Positions 47,540 through 58,299 of a stretch of 64,000 bases of DNA are shown here, piece by piece. The stretch's first letter is position 1. The number at the start of each line of letters is the position of its first letter. This DNA is from Hyposmocoma kahamanoa (Eukaryota; Arthropoda; Insecta; Lepidoptera; Cosmopterigidae): NCBI RefSeq assembly GCF_003589595.1, contig NW_020653200.1:1044010-1108009 (forward strand). The letters run 5' to 3'. The notes beneath the pieces are model-generated. The model ran no database searches, was not told where the DNA came from, and was given only the letters and a program-made list of their open reading frames with translations. Both the position numbers and the translations under genes were made by a program.

Positions 47540-48235
47540 ACAATAACTCTCTCCACGTCTGAATTTTTGAACAGTTGCCTTAGTGACAAGATAAACCCCA
47601 TGACTTTTATCAATAAAGGTATGCCCGTCAAATTTATAGCAGGCGTTATTTTCTTTTTGATGATGTGCTGTCTTAGATATACGATAATGAATCTTCATGC
47701 GTGAATAGCCCCCTTGGAGGCAGATGATTTTCTTCAAAATTAAATGGTATCACTAGAGAGGTATCCTCTTATGAACAAAAAAAAGAATCATGAAAATCGG
47801 TTCACAAATACCGGAGTTATCGCGTAACATACATACAAAAAAAACATACAGTCGAATTGAGAGAACCTCTTCCTTTTTTGAAGTCGGTTAAAAAGAAAGA
47901 GAGGCATGTTTCCAGTTTTTCAATCAACACAAAATTTTGTTCAACGTTGTTACGTCAAACATCAAAAAACCAAAAGTAGATTCACGTATCAAAAATTCAT
48001 AATTAATAAAATTTTACCAAACCAAAACCTTAAGTGTTTATTAGAACCCGAAAAATTCGGTAGATGGCATTGAACTATTCTTCGCCCGAAAGTCTGAATC
48101 GCGCGATCCCCGTAAGGTTTCTGATAGCAAACTACCAGGAGCACATAAACATAAAGATCTCTACTGCTGTTGGCGTTGTGTCTCGTCACGTGGGCAGAGC
48201 TGCCTTGTGGTAATATTAAAAGTTAATTTATACTT
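47540..48235 (+). repeat. Family A repeat, copy 4 (long), interrupted by family G
   Basis: 47575-47680 aligns with the upstream extension at copy 2. A reverse family G copy (47688-47894) then interrupts. 47940-48235 carries the core: GGTAGATGGCATTGAACTAT, GAATCGCGCGATCCCCGTAA, CTACCAGGAGCACATAAAC, TCGTCACGTGGGCAGAGC. So G inserted into an existing A element. Confidence 0.8.
47688..47894 (-). repeat. Family G repeat inside family A
   Basis: On the minus strand: AACCGACTTCAAAAAAGGAAG through GTATGTATGTTACGCGATAAC, GAACCGATTTTCATGATTC to CACGCATGAAGATTC. The 3-prime half is absent. Confidence 0.85.
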
Positions 48236-49496
48236 TCAAACTTAATGCACTTTCCATGATTATGAATCACATAGAAAAAAGAAATAGCTGTACTACCTTA
48301 GCACCGCGGCACCGTTCAAAAAGTGTCAATTCAATTATTATTGTTTATTCACTTTCATTAACAATTGAAAAACTATTTTTATTTGATTTCTGCATTATTT
48401 TGCTGTAAATGAATTTTAAATTTATGTCTGTTATTGTTTTTAACTAAACCTTCCAATTTTGAAAACATGTTCTTTTATTAAAATGAATTCCTTTTACTCT
48501 TAATAGCAATATTTTTTAATATATAGATACAATAATGAATTATACCATTTTGAAATATATGTACTTTAACCAACACGCTTTATTTTAAAATAGTTGGCCA
48601 CTCAGGTTATTATAATACATAAGACCTTTTTTCAAAGTGACTTATTTTTTCCCATTTTAGGTTTTTGTACATCTCGACCACAAATGAATGAATTTCTTCG
48701 ATTTTTTGGTATTACAATATTCTACGTTAATTATATTGTGCTATAGATAGTCAATAGACAGTATGATTAACTATCGTACTTTATTTTATTACTTCATATA
48801 TTGATTTAAATATTTTTTATGAACAGTCATAAACAATCATGTTAGGCATTTCAGGCTTATCCATTTATTACCTGACACCCTATATATAAAAATAAAAACA
48901 TCTATTTAGTTTATTTAAGTATTTATTCATGGTAAACGGACAGCTTTAAAACACGAATAAAAACTGTAATAGTACCAGACAAATCAAACGCGAGCACTAA
49001 ATAAAAACAATCAATAAAAAGTATGTGTTAACATCGAGCGCTTACATCAAGAAAACACTTATTATGTTACTTCTCGAATTCGGCCACATTACTATTGAAG
49101 ATGCGACATGTGGATTGCGTTTCTTGGAATTCCTGATACACGAACGCATGCGAGCAACGAAACCTTTTGTTTTTGATTTTCCTTCAATTAAGTCAGAAAC
49201 TAAGAACGTCCCTGATTTTTGAGTACCAGAGTAAATAAATTTAACACCACAGACCTACCCAGAGCAATCAGTCAATTTAAAATAGTTCGTTTCTTAAATT
49301 AGTCCTACTAACTCAAAATGTCTGCATCAAACGCCAAAGCTGTTGCTAACAGCCGGAGCACCAATTTGGAAAATTTCTAAAACTTATGTGTCAGTTTCGA
49401 AAAGACAGATAATCTAGCAATAAATATAATTATATCAATAAAACTTCAGAAAATGCCCCATTTGTATATAACATGAAAAAAAAAACTGAAAAGTTT
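48236..49496. other. Unassigned; weak two-strand open segment at 49025-49245
   Basis: AT-rich except 49025-49245, which is open on both strands (65 codons forward; minus strand about 72 codons with phrases such as GTFLVSDLIEGKSK and FVARMRSCIRNSKKRN ending at a TAA near 49049). It is the most protein-like non-repeat piece in 48-50 kb, but no family was recognised and no splice signals fit convincingly. Confidence 0.3.
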
Positions 49497-49937
49497 TAGT
49501 AGGGACACGGACGTTCGTAGGAATTGCTACATATCCAATATCACGTAGACTGGTAAAAATACGAGTTGTGTGGTTTTTTACGAAATTTTTGAATTGTTAT
49601 TGTATCTAAAAGTCATACAGACTATTGTTTCGATTATAAATTGTCTAAATAGATACTTCAGAGAAAATAAATGCATCATGAGTCGTATAATTTACCTAAA
49701 TAGAAAAGGTGTAGTAGTGACCGTAGATATAGGAAATTTATGGTAGTGACACGACGTCGTAGGCATTGCTACATGTCAACATCACGTAGACTGGTGAGAG
49801 TACGAGATGTGTGGTTTTTTGTGAAATTTTTAAATTGTTATTGTATCTTAAAGTCATACAGACTATTATTTAGATTATTTATAAATTGTCTAAATAGATA
49901 TTGGAGAGAAAGTAAATGCATCGTGTGTAGTTACCTA
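49497..49937 (+). repeat. Tandem duplication, two units of about 195 bp
   Basis: 49497-49690 and 49741-49937 share ATTGCTACAT, ATCACGTAGACTGGT, GTGTGGTTTTTT, TTGAATTGTTATTGTATCT, GTCATACAGACTATT and ATAAATTGTCTAAATAGATA in order, offset about 241 bp, with moderate divergence. Not found elsewhere in the window. Confidence 0.9.
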
Positions 49938-50219
49938 GCTCGGATTATTTTGTTTTTATTTTTCAACGATATTGTCATAAACGTTGTTTCTTATTCTACA
50001 TGGGCCATTTTAGTGAGGCGTTCAAAAAGAAAAGGCTAGCAACAAAATTAGAAAAAAGATTTTGACAAGAAAAAAAATTAGCGAGGTTCAGTTTTCACTT
50101 TGCAAAGCAATTTGGTCTTAAAATTGTTAGCAGACAAAAAATAGAAAAATGAATAACGTAACAAAATTTATAATTGTACTTCGTCCAGTAGTTTCCTTAT
50201 TATTATTTTTCAGTCAGGA

Positions 50220-50400
50220 AACTATAGTAGTAAAATCAAGCCCAAACTTAATTGTGTTTTTTTTGTACCTGAAAATTCCAGTAGATGGCATTTGACACTC
50301 GACACGCGCGTTTCCCGTGCAATTTCTGAACGAGAGGTACCAGGAGCACATAAATACAAAGATATTTACTGCTACTGCTAGTCTTTCAGAACATCTGTGT
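50220..50400 (+). repeat. Family A repeat, copy 5 (shortened)
   Basis: TTTTGTACCTGAAAATTCCA, GTAGATGGCATTTGACAC, TACCAGGAGCACATAAATAC and TTTACTGCTACTGCTAG; it breaks off before the CACGTGG part and runs within 25 bp into a family B copy. Confidence 0.8.
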
Positions 50401-50424
50401 ACTTTAATATAAATAAAATATTTT

Positions 50425-50795
50425 TGTAACAAACGATAAAACTATTGCCGTCTTGTATTTACAACCAAGCTTGCAATGTTGCAAGTTGTGATGGTGTCCT
50501 TTATTAGAACGAGACAAAATGATTGCACCAGTGTAACCTCTCGCATCCTTGAATTTCATGACGTGCTTTTGTGAATTCCTTTGTACAGCGAAACACACTA
50601 CGGTACCCACATAATGTCCAATTTCCAATATTCATCTCTTGCCTTTTAATGATTTATGCTGTTCCGGTGACATCGTTTCCATTGAAACCTCCAGCCGCCC
50701 GCCTTCATTCCCCATATTTCAGCTAACCGTCACACTTTCCTTTTTATTTTCGCTACACGCTACCCCAGAGATTTTGAGAGTAATATTGAGATTAT
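50425..50795 (+). repeat. Family B repeat, copy 3
   Basis: TTTGTAACAAACGATAAAAC, TTGCCGTCTTGTATTTACAA, GTACAGCGAAACACACTACG and the X-box-like GTTTCCATTGAAAC at 50675-50688. The first part of the family is missing, replaced by family A copy 5. Confidence 0.85.
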
Positions 50796-51224
50796 TAAAT
50801 GTTTGCTATATATGGCTATATAAAATGAATAAAAAAAAGTAAAGTAAAAAAAAGTTAGTTTTAATATGTTGGCAACGTCCATGAACCGTTAACCAATTGT
50901 TTTAATAATGTTATATAAGAATAAATAAGTCATTTTATAATAATATCGCTAACTTTCAAACATTACTACTATTTGTCGTATGAAACCTATTGAAATTATT
51001 TGGTGATTTTGTAATTTGAAGCAAAGATATTTTATCTACCGTTTTTTTTATTCCCTCTCTGGCTCATTTAAAGTAATATTTAAAAAAAATTGGACTATAT
51101 TTCGTAAGATGTAAGTAGTCGGTATTTGATTAAATTTTTAGTAAATGTATGTAATAATTAATATCGAATATGAATGTTCTTAAATTGGCAAAAAAAACAA
51201 CTCAATGGATCTTAAATTGCCTTA
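50796..51224. other. No gene recognised
   Basis: AT-rich filler between B copies. Confidence 0.5.
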
Positions 51225-51635
51225 ACGTGAGAGATTTGGTGATGACTGTAGTCATCGTTACCCGCCACGGTGAGTGGGCCGTAGGTACTATATACGAAGT
51301 GTTTGTAACGAACGATTAAACTATTGCCATCTTGCATGTGCAACTAAGTTGGCAATATTACAAGTTGCGATGGTTGTCCTTCATGAAAACGAGACAAAGT
51401 GAATTGCACCAGTGCAGTCTCTTGGGTCCTTGATTTTCGCATGTGTATGTGTGAAATGCTTTATACAGCGAAACACAATGGAAAGGTTTTACAACCTACC
51501 TACCGTACGCCCGAAATATAAGGTTCAAGTTTCAATAAAGTCTCACTCATCTCTCTTTGTTCCGAACGAGTACTGTTCTCCTGGTGATATCGTTTCCATG
51601 GAGACCAGCCGTCGACCGCCCTTATAATAAAACTG
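51225..51635 (+). repeat. Family B repeat, copy 4
   Basis: Most complete copy: begins GTGAGAGATTTGGTGATGAC, includes TTTGTAACGAACGATTAAAC, AAGGTTTTACAACCTACC, TCTCTTTGTTCCGAACGAG, GTTCTCCTGGTGATATC and the X-box-like GTTTCCATGGAGAC at 51592-51605. The phrase GTTCTCCTGGTGA is also in family C (11725), which links the two families. Confidence 0.87.
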
Positions 51636-52451
51636 TTGAACTAAACCAAACCCGGGTTTCTAAATACAGAGTTTCTAAATATCTTCTTCTTCTTCTTCTT
51701 TTAAATGTTATGGCCCCATCGAAATAATCAATGATTTTGCCAATGTCAAGTAAAAATAACTATGTACGGTAGTTTAGTATTATTATAAAAATTATACAAA
51801 AAAATGGCGATTTCGCCAATGTCCTGTGAGTTTTTTTTTTGATAATTTGATTAGAACACGCGGACCCAGTACCAAGTGTAATACGACACTAGTGCAGCGT
51901 CATTAAAATTGTTCTTTTGACGGCGGCGATGGCTAGTAACCAATGTATATTGTTATTACCGAGTTGCAAGAAAATAGTTTTGTTTCGAAATTATAGTATT
52001 GTATTGTTGAAAATATTAGAAAATACAGAGTTTTAGTACTTAACGATGAAATAAAATCACTCCCGGAGTATTTTTCAAACTTTGGCTACTTACGCGCCAT
52101 GATATAATTGCACAATTCGGCATATTTCTATTTTTTCCACAAAATAATCAAGTATCACATTTGAACGACGACTGACGCGCTGTTGACACTCATATCACAC
52201 ATATGATAAGCTAGGTAACGCGGACCCCGCCCACTAACTAGTCTATTACTAGTATTTATGTGGTCTGTGATACAAACATATACTTTACGCCTCTTCTCCG
52301 TACTGTATACATTACAGGGGATTTTTTTTACTGTGACATTTAGTGTTGTTATTTTACGGATAGATTACGTGCATCATATCAGTCGTACGTATTTGTTTTG
52401 CAACTCAATGGAATTTTTATTTTTATGGTCTGAATTATATTTTTTAATTAC
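51636..52451. other. No gene; (CTT)n at about 51681-51700
   Basis: A short CTT microsatellite; AATGGCGATTTCGCCAATG near 51804 is a small palindrome. No coding signal. Confidence 0.5.
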
Positions 52452-52924
52452 CTTAACGTGAGAGAGATGTTGTGGTGTCTAAATACTCGTCGTTGCCTGA
52501 AACTGTGGGCGTGCCTTTAAGTAAGTTAGAGTCCGAAATTGTAGAATATTTGGAACGAACAATGGAACTATTTCCGTGTTGCATATACCACCAAGTTGGC
52601 AATATTTGCAAGTTGCAATGGTGTCGTTTATCAGAACGAGACAAAGTGATTACACCGGTGCAGCCTCACGCGTCCTTGAGCATCCTGTGCATGTGTAAAT
52701 TATTTTGTACAGCAAAACACACTGCGAAGGTTTCTACTACGTACCCTATATATATTATCCTATGTCCAATGCGTAAGGTTCAGATTTCAATAAAGTATCA
52801 CACATTTCTCTAACTCCGAACGGGTTATGCTGTTCCGGTGAAATCGTTTCCACGGAAACCACCCATCGACCATCCCCATTTTTTATATTTTACTTTGTTT
52901 TTACTTTGGCTACGTTTAAGATTA
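52452..52924 (+). repeat. Family B repeat, copy 5
   Basis: ACGTGAGAGAGATGTTGTGG, ACAATGGAACTATTTCCGTG, CACCAAGTTGGCAATATTTG, AGAACGAGACAAAGTGATTAC and the X-box-like GTTTCCACGGAAAC at 52846-52859. Confidence 0.85.
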
Positions 52925-53216
52925 TAAAACGAAAGATTAAACTATTTCCGTCTTGTATATCCCAATGTTTCAAGTTATGATGGTATCCTTAATCAGAACG
53001 AGACAAAATGATTGCACCAGTGCAGCCGCCCGCGTCCTTGACAATCGTGTGCGTGTGTGAATTGCTTTGTACAACGAAACGTTCTAGAAAGGTTTTACAA
53101 CCTGGGTCCAATATGTAAAGTTCAATTTTCAATAAAGTATCTCTTTTCTCTCTTGGCCCTAACGAGTTATGCAGTCCTAGTGTTATCGTTTCCATGGAAA
53201 CCTCCCGTCGATATGC
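52925..53216 (+). repeat. Family B repeat, copy 6
   Basis: Starts within the family at ATAAAACGAAAGATTAAACT and ends with the perfect palindrome GTTTCCATGGAAAC at 53188-53201. It directly follows copy 5, forming a head-to-tail pair. Confidence 0.85.
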
Positions 53217-53241
53217 AACTACAATATAAGTAGATCACAGG

Positions 53242-53527
53242 TATTGACTTACAAATAAATGGACGACGGGACTAATACAAAAACCACGAAAAAAATGTCC
53301 CAAGTCAACCTATTTAAACGTAGTGACATGTAAAGGAATATGAAAAAGCTAAAACGTTGAATTTAAATTGTAATGTCATCGCAGTACTATCTAATTTTGC
53401 TTGCTTCGCTGTCAGTCGAACAAACGAAGACTGAAGCGTGAATGACGCTCTGTATACGATTTTAACGCCCTATAAGTTCGGACACTTTTTAGCGCGGACC
53501 CGGCGTCCATATAATTGTAAGTCAATG
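53242..53527 (-). mobile_element. MITE-1 copy 5 (286 bp, long subtype)
   Basis: Complete reverse copy; the first base of the left TIR is T instead of C. Perfect 8-bp duplication ATCACAGG at 53234-53241 and 53528-53535. Confidence 0.93.
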
Positions 53528-53639
53528 ATCACAGGCGTAAATTATATTAATACAAAATAAATGTATGTATTAAACAACATCACGTACGTTATTAGATCTT
53601 AAAGAAAGTAACTAAAGCTCTTGTGTTATGGAAATCGGA

Positions 53640-53965
53640 AACAACGACGACGGTACCACAAACACCGAGACCCGATTTTATTTTATTAGCAGTACAGGTT
53701 CTTGTAAGAGTTTGGTCAGGGAAGTACTGCCACCTTACCCATTTCTGTCGCCAAGCTGTAGCGTGAGCATTCCTACGTTGCGATATTGATGGGTAAGGGT
53801 GCTGGTGAAATTTCAGGCACATGGGACTTGTCAACTTATGTCTCAGGGTGACGGGCGCAGTGGCAGTGGCCCTCAGGTCTTTATAATATAAAGCTGCGAG
53901 TCGCTTACCACCTGGCCCACAACTCGTTCGTCCCGTCACTTGATAGATTATTAAAAAAATTACGT
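53640..53965 (+). repeat. Family D repeat, copy 2
   Basis: TTACCCATTTCTGTCGCCAA, GCTGTAGCGTGAGCATTCC, GGCACATGGGACTTGTCAAC, TTATGTCTCAGGGTGACGGG and CTTACCACCTGGCCCACAAC match 18935-19190. The 133-codon minus-strand frame across it (53993-53592) is accidental. Confidence 0.7.
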
Positions 53966-54827
53966 ATGTAATAAGCCCATGTCGCTCAGTCATTGAAACT
54001 TATTAAAGGTCAATTCACACCACCAAACCAGTTTCAGCATTCCCTACGTCTTTTTTCTCACCATTAGCTTGTAATCTGTCATGCTAGCTCAGTGCTGGTA
54101 TGGCGACATCAGGCCAAACTTATTGTTACTATGCTAATAGTTCGGCGCATACCAAGCATCACCAGATCCGTCATGCAATACGTCTCCGTCACAGCAGCGC
54201 TACGTACCAGTTATAATCTAAGTAAATGTTAATGGTTCTTCTTTATTTTTGAATAAAATGAAATGTGTCGTTACTAAACCTGCATGGAATACCGTTTTTT
54301 TTTATAAAGGATTACTTGGTACTTGGTACTTGGTGCAACGGGCTGGTATCCGCAACTCGACGACAAAGCGCCTATTTTGCGTGTTATAAAGGATTATTGC
54401 GCAAGAACTTTGCAGCAATTTCACGTTAATTATCAAATATTGCTGCACTTTTCGAATTCCAGATCAGATCTTTTAATATTTTTTCGTGTATACATATTGC
54501 ATAAAATCTTCCAACGACCTTTGTTACTAAATAGAACATAAACATATGTCAGCCCGTGACCACGGCCAATGCAACCTGGCCGAAATGTAGGTGTGAAAAA
54601 TATCTATTCGTATGTGAACGCGTTTATTCCCGTTTCTAAATGTTAGTACAATGCAACGCGAAAGTTTAAAAGTATATAAAAAAAACACTAATTATAGTCA
54701 TTTTTAAAATGAAGTCCACTGCGTGGCTATTTATCAATAGCTAACAAACACTACAGAATATCTACTAATCATTTATATCTACAATAAACTTGTGGATAGT
54801 ATTTGTTGCTTGGAGTATTAAAAGACT
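53966..54827. other. No gene recognised
   Basis: AT-rich; ACTTGGTACTTGGTACTTGG at about 54314 is a short tandem ACTTGGT repeat. Confidence 0.5.
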
Positions 54828-54835
54828 TTTCTGTG

Positions 54836-55121
54836 CATTGACTTACAACTATATGGACGTCGGGTCCGCGCTAAAAAGTGTCCGAACGTATAGGGCGTTA
54901 AAATCGTATGCAGAGCGTCATTCACGCTTTAGTCTTCGTTTGTTCGACTGACAGCGAAGCAAGCAAAATTAGACAGTACTGCAATGACATTACGATTTAA
55001 ATTCAACGTTTTAGGTTTTTCATATTCCTTTACATGTCACTACGTTTAAATAGGTTGACTTGGGACATTTTTTTCGTGGTTTTTGCATTAGACCCGTCGT
55101 CCATTTATTTGTAAGTCAATG
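54836..55121 (+). mobile_element. MITE-1 copy 6 (286 bp, long subtype)
   Basis: Complete forward copy with perfect 8-bp duplication TTTCTGTG at 54828-54835 and 55122-55129. Nearly identical to copy 5 but inverted relative to it, 1.3 kb away. Confidence 0.94.
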
Positions 55122-55631
55122 TTTCTGTGTGACATTTTACCAAAAATAATCAATTGATCTACATTTATTTCTAAGAAATAAATTTAAATTTCTTAAAATA
55201 AAAGTTGATTTCTTTTTGTTTTTGGTGCACGTTATGTTATTGTTTAAAGACGTTGTAGTAGTACACCACTATAATAATATGCGTTTTTATTATTCCTATA
55301 CAACACATCGCCATGCATCGATTCAACACTAAATTGCACAGCGTGATTCCACATCGCGTGCCAACAACATTCGTATGCCCGTCAATAGCCTCTACTACCT
55401 TATCGCCCGGACATTGTTTAGTCGATAATTTTCACACTTACGACGCAAAGTTGTCAGAATCACACTATTTTAATACCGTTGAATAATAATTTCCCATTCA
55501 GATCTATCTACATTCCCGTAAAGTATATTCAGACTACAAAGTTTATGACATTAATGAAATAGAAAGAGAAGTTGTCGTGATTTATTGTGAATACTTTCAA
55601 TTTTAAAACGCAAAATTTGTAAAGAGTGAAA

Positions 55632-55751
55632 ATGAGTGAGATAGTAACGCAAAAGGATAAGGCCAAAGCAAGGGAAGAATTTGAAAAACATATTAGATTT
55701 GCATTTGCGAGGATTGAACATCACGTGGACGATGATGAGGATACTCCTGAG
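55632..55751 (+). CDS. Candidate first coding exon (40 codons)
   Basis: ATG in a good insect context (GTGAAAATGAG) opens 40 codons rich in charged residues (MSEIVTQKDKAK at the start, HHVDDDEDTPE at the end), unlike the Phe/Tyr/Leu-rich frames that AT-rich filler produces. It ends in phase 0 at GAG followed by GTACCT, a usable splice donor. No later exon was identified with confidence; a nearby open stretch at about 56400-56616 (DEEYMYYLSIRQ ... SPEKMPEN) has the wrong phase for a simple join. No family recognised. It could be a real host exon or chance. Confidence 0.3.
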
Positions 55752-57448
55752 GTACCTATTTGATTTCATAATAATTATAATAATTGCCTGTATCAACCAT
55801 ATAATGTAAACTATATCTTACAAAAGTTGGACACATATTGGACGATTGTATGTTACTTAAAAAAGTTTATGAAAGGATATGCAGAGTTCCCACCGGCTTA
55901 AAAATCATAGTTTAAAACAATGAAAATGAAATATTATCTATGACAATTCAATAAAACTCTGGTTGTAGTTACACACCTACAAAGCGCCACGTCTGTGAAC
56001 TCTTCATTTTGTACATTTCAAACATACTAAAATAATGGAAAAGAGCTATAGGAGATATCACCGATTGAACTTGGCGGTTGTATACAATATCTACATCTCG
56101 TAAACTTCTACACTTTACGATGTAGCTCATGTAGCCGATAACGTAAATAGTTTCTGACTTATTTCTACGAAGGCTTTGAATATTGTGTTATATTAACAGG
56201 CAAATTGCCCGTACACAAATGGCGCCATCAGGATTACACATTACATCAATTGTCGGAGGCAGATTATAAAAGGAGTAGGTAGGAGTAGAAGGTTTCAAGT
56301 TTAGCGGAGTTACAGTTAAATTGTATCAATTTGACATGGCACTCGTATTAAGGTGACCATCGTTTGAAGAAACAAAAACATAGCGTCGACTGAAATTTAT
56401 AATATAGTAGTTGACGAGGAGTACATGTATTATCTTTCAATCAGGCAATATATTCACCATTACTTGATTAATTTTCAGAAAATTCTCGTCCAATGCCGCT
56501 ATGTAAAAAAATACTACGTAAAAAATTGTTTTCATGCAACCTCCTTCACTTGGGAGATTCAAAAAGGCCACTCTAAAGATATAACGATTTCTCCCGAAAA
56601 AATGCCAGAAAATTAAACTATTGAAGAAAAATTAAAATCTCTATTGAAATCTGGCAGTACAGCCAATTCCGGCCTTAGCCGGTTGCAAAGGACGTCAAAT
56701 TGTACTACTACCTTCTTCACTTGTTTAGAACATAATTGTCTGAGATAAACAAACTTGTAAGCAAGACCTTCATAATTGAGTATCAACTTTACCTCTTTCA
56801 TTAAAAGCTTAATATTTTTGATTCAGTAACAATATCTTTCTTTGGTGTACATAATACACAAGTGTGTGTTGGTGATTATGGTATTAAAAGCTTATAAAAA
56901 TTTACGCTATTAGAATTTCTAATTGATCGCAGAAAAAACATTGTTTTCGACACAATTTATCATTATATGACGTAATTAATCTCCTCAATTTCAATGGTAA
57001 AACCTGTTAAGCCCGTTAGAGGAATTTAGCTAAACTGTGTAAAGTTAAAAGCAAATATTCGTCGTCTCCTTTGTTATGTAGTTCACCATAATTTTCATGT
57101 TACAGTAAGTCCTCGAACTAATATTATAAATAGGTTGATTGCAAGCAGTTTAAGCTCAAAGTACTATCATTACACTTTACGATTTAAAGTTGAGTATTCG
57201 TAAATCTCGAAAATACAATTGTTTCGCCATTGCATAAGCATCAGAATTGTAATAAAAATTTAATGATGAGACATAGAATTCCCAATCCATCTTTATTACA
57301 AAAAGAAATCTCGTTAGGTCTCACGCAACCTATAATGTATGAAAATTACCTTTTTTATGTTAGCTATTGAACATGTATGCGACGGGCATCTGATCACGAT
57401 TTGATCATTCAGTCAAAAATTCTTTTGCCGACAGTCTGACATGTGGAA
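55752..57448. other. Putative intron or intergenic DNA
   Basis: Holds a 63-codon frame (56425-56616) that stays open upstream to about 56398 and ends SPEKMPEN; otherwise AT-rich with no repeat recognised. Confidence 0.35.
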
Positions 57449-57894
57449 ATGGCTTTGGAACAACATGATGATCCGAAAAAGTTGGCTATTACAAGTGATT
57501 TCGAAATGGATAAAAAGGAAACGAAAGTTGTTGATAGTGTTGTTATTCAGGTACAAATAATTAAAAAATTGTACATAACATTATTTAATGCAACCGAATT
57601 TCGACAAAAATTCTTCCTTTGCTATTATTTATTCTTTGCAATCCATTTTATATCGTTTTTTAGATTAAATTTAAATGTTTACTTACGACATTCAACTTAT
57701 TTTTATTTGTGTTTATCCTAAATATTTCTAAGTGATTTAAAATGTGCATTGTTTTTATTTTAATGCGTTTACAGTTTATTGTTGTTTTGTTTGTGTACGG
57801 AGATTGTTATAACATCCACTATAACACGTATGAAAGGAAAATCAAAATTCGGAAGGAAAAGTGCAAAATAAATGTTTTACAAGATCTATTGTGA
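57449..57894 (+). CDS. Candidate two-exon small gene (73 residues)
   Basis: ATG at 57449 (GGAAATGGC) opens 34 codons with polar, protein-like content (MALEQHDDPKKLAITSDFEM ... KETKVVDSVVIQ) ending at CAG|GTACAA. A 224-bp AT-rich intron (57551-57774) ends in a good acceptor, TTTTAATGCGTTTACAG. The frame then continues for 39 codons: a hydrophobic FIVVLFVYG, a Cys, a Lys/Arg-rich KIKIRKEKCKI and a TGA at 57892. The join is phase 0. The product would be a small protein with a polar N-terminus, one weak hydrophobic segment and a basic tail. An Inr-like ATCATTCAGTC lies about 40 bp upstream. No family recognised and no AATAAA nearby; transcript support is needed. Confidence 0.28.
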
Positions 57895-57944
57895 AATAAT
57901 ATGAATTATTTGAACAATGTGAATTATTTTAAGTGCACAGGGAG

Positions 57945-57978
57945 GAATAGTCGGTTGTCGATGGACAACCGACTATTC
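57945..57978. repeat. 15-bp perfect hairpin, 4-nt loop
   Basis: GAATAGTCGGTTGTC (57945-57959) and GACAACCGACTATTC (57964-57978) around GATG. Confidence 0.92.
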
Positions 57979-58299
57979 GAAAGGGTAATTATGATTATAT
58001 TTACTTTCTCGATGTTCTGTATTTGCACATACGTCTTTTGTACCTTGTTAATACAAGCGGAAAGAAGATACTTTTACTACTAAATACGAGTAAGGCTTCT
58101 AATCTTAATAGATGAAGCAAGATATCAAAATGCAGACAGTATTCCTCTCTTTTATGATTATGCTTGTACGTGGAAATTAGGCCTACTTTCTGAACACAAG
58201 GGTTTTAATTATTCGACGTTGTTGCATAAGAAACGAAGAAAAACAGTAAAATAGAAACATAGGATTCATAGTATAACGTAGACTGGGCAGCTTTTGCAT

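Noticed and set aside
53592..53993. 133-codon minus-strand frame
   Set aside because: It is the family D repeat in reverse; the matching copy at 18935-19215 does not preserve the frame.
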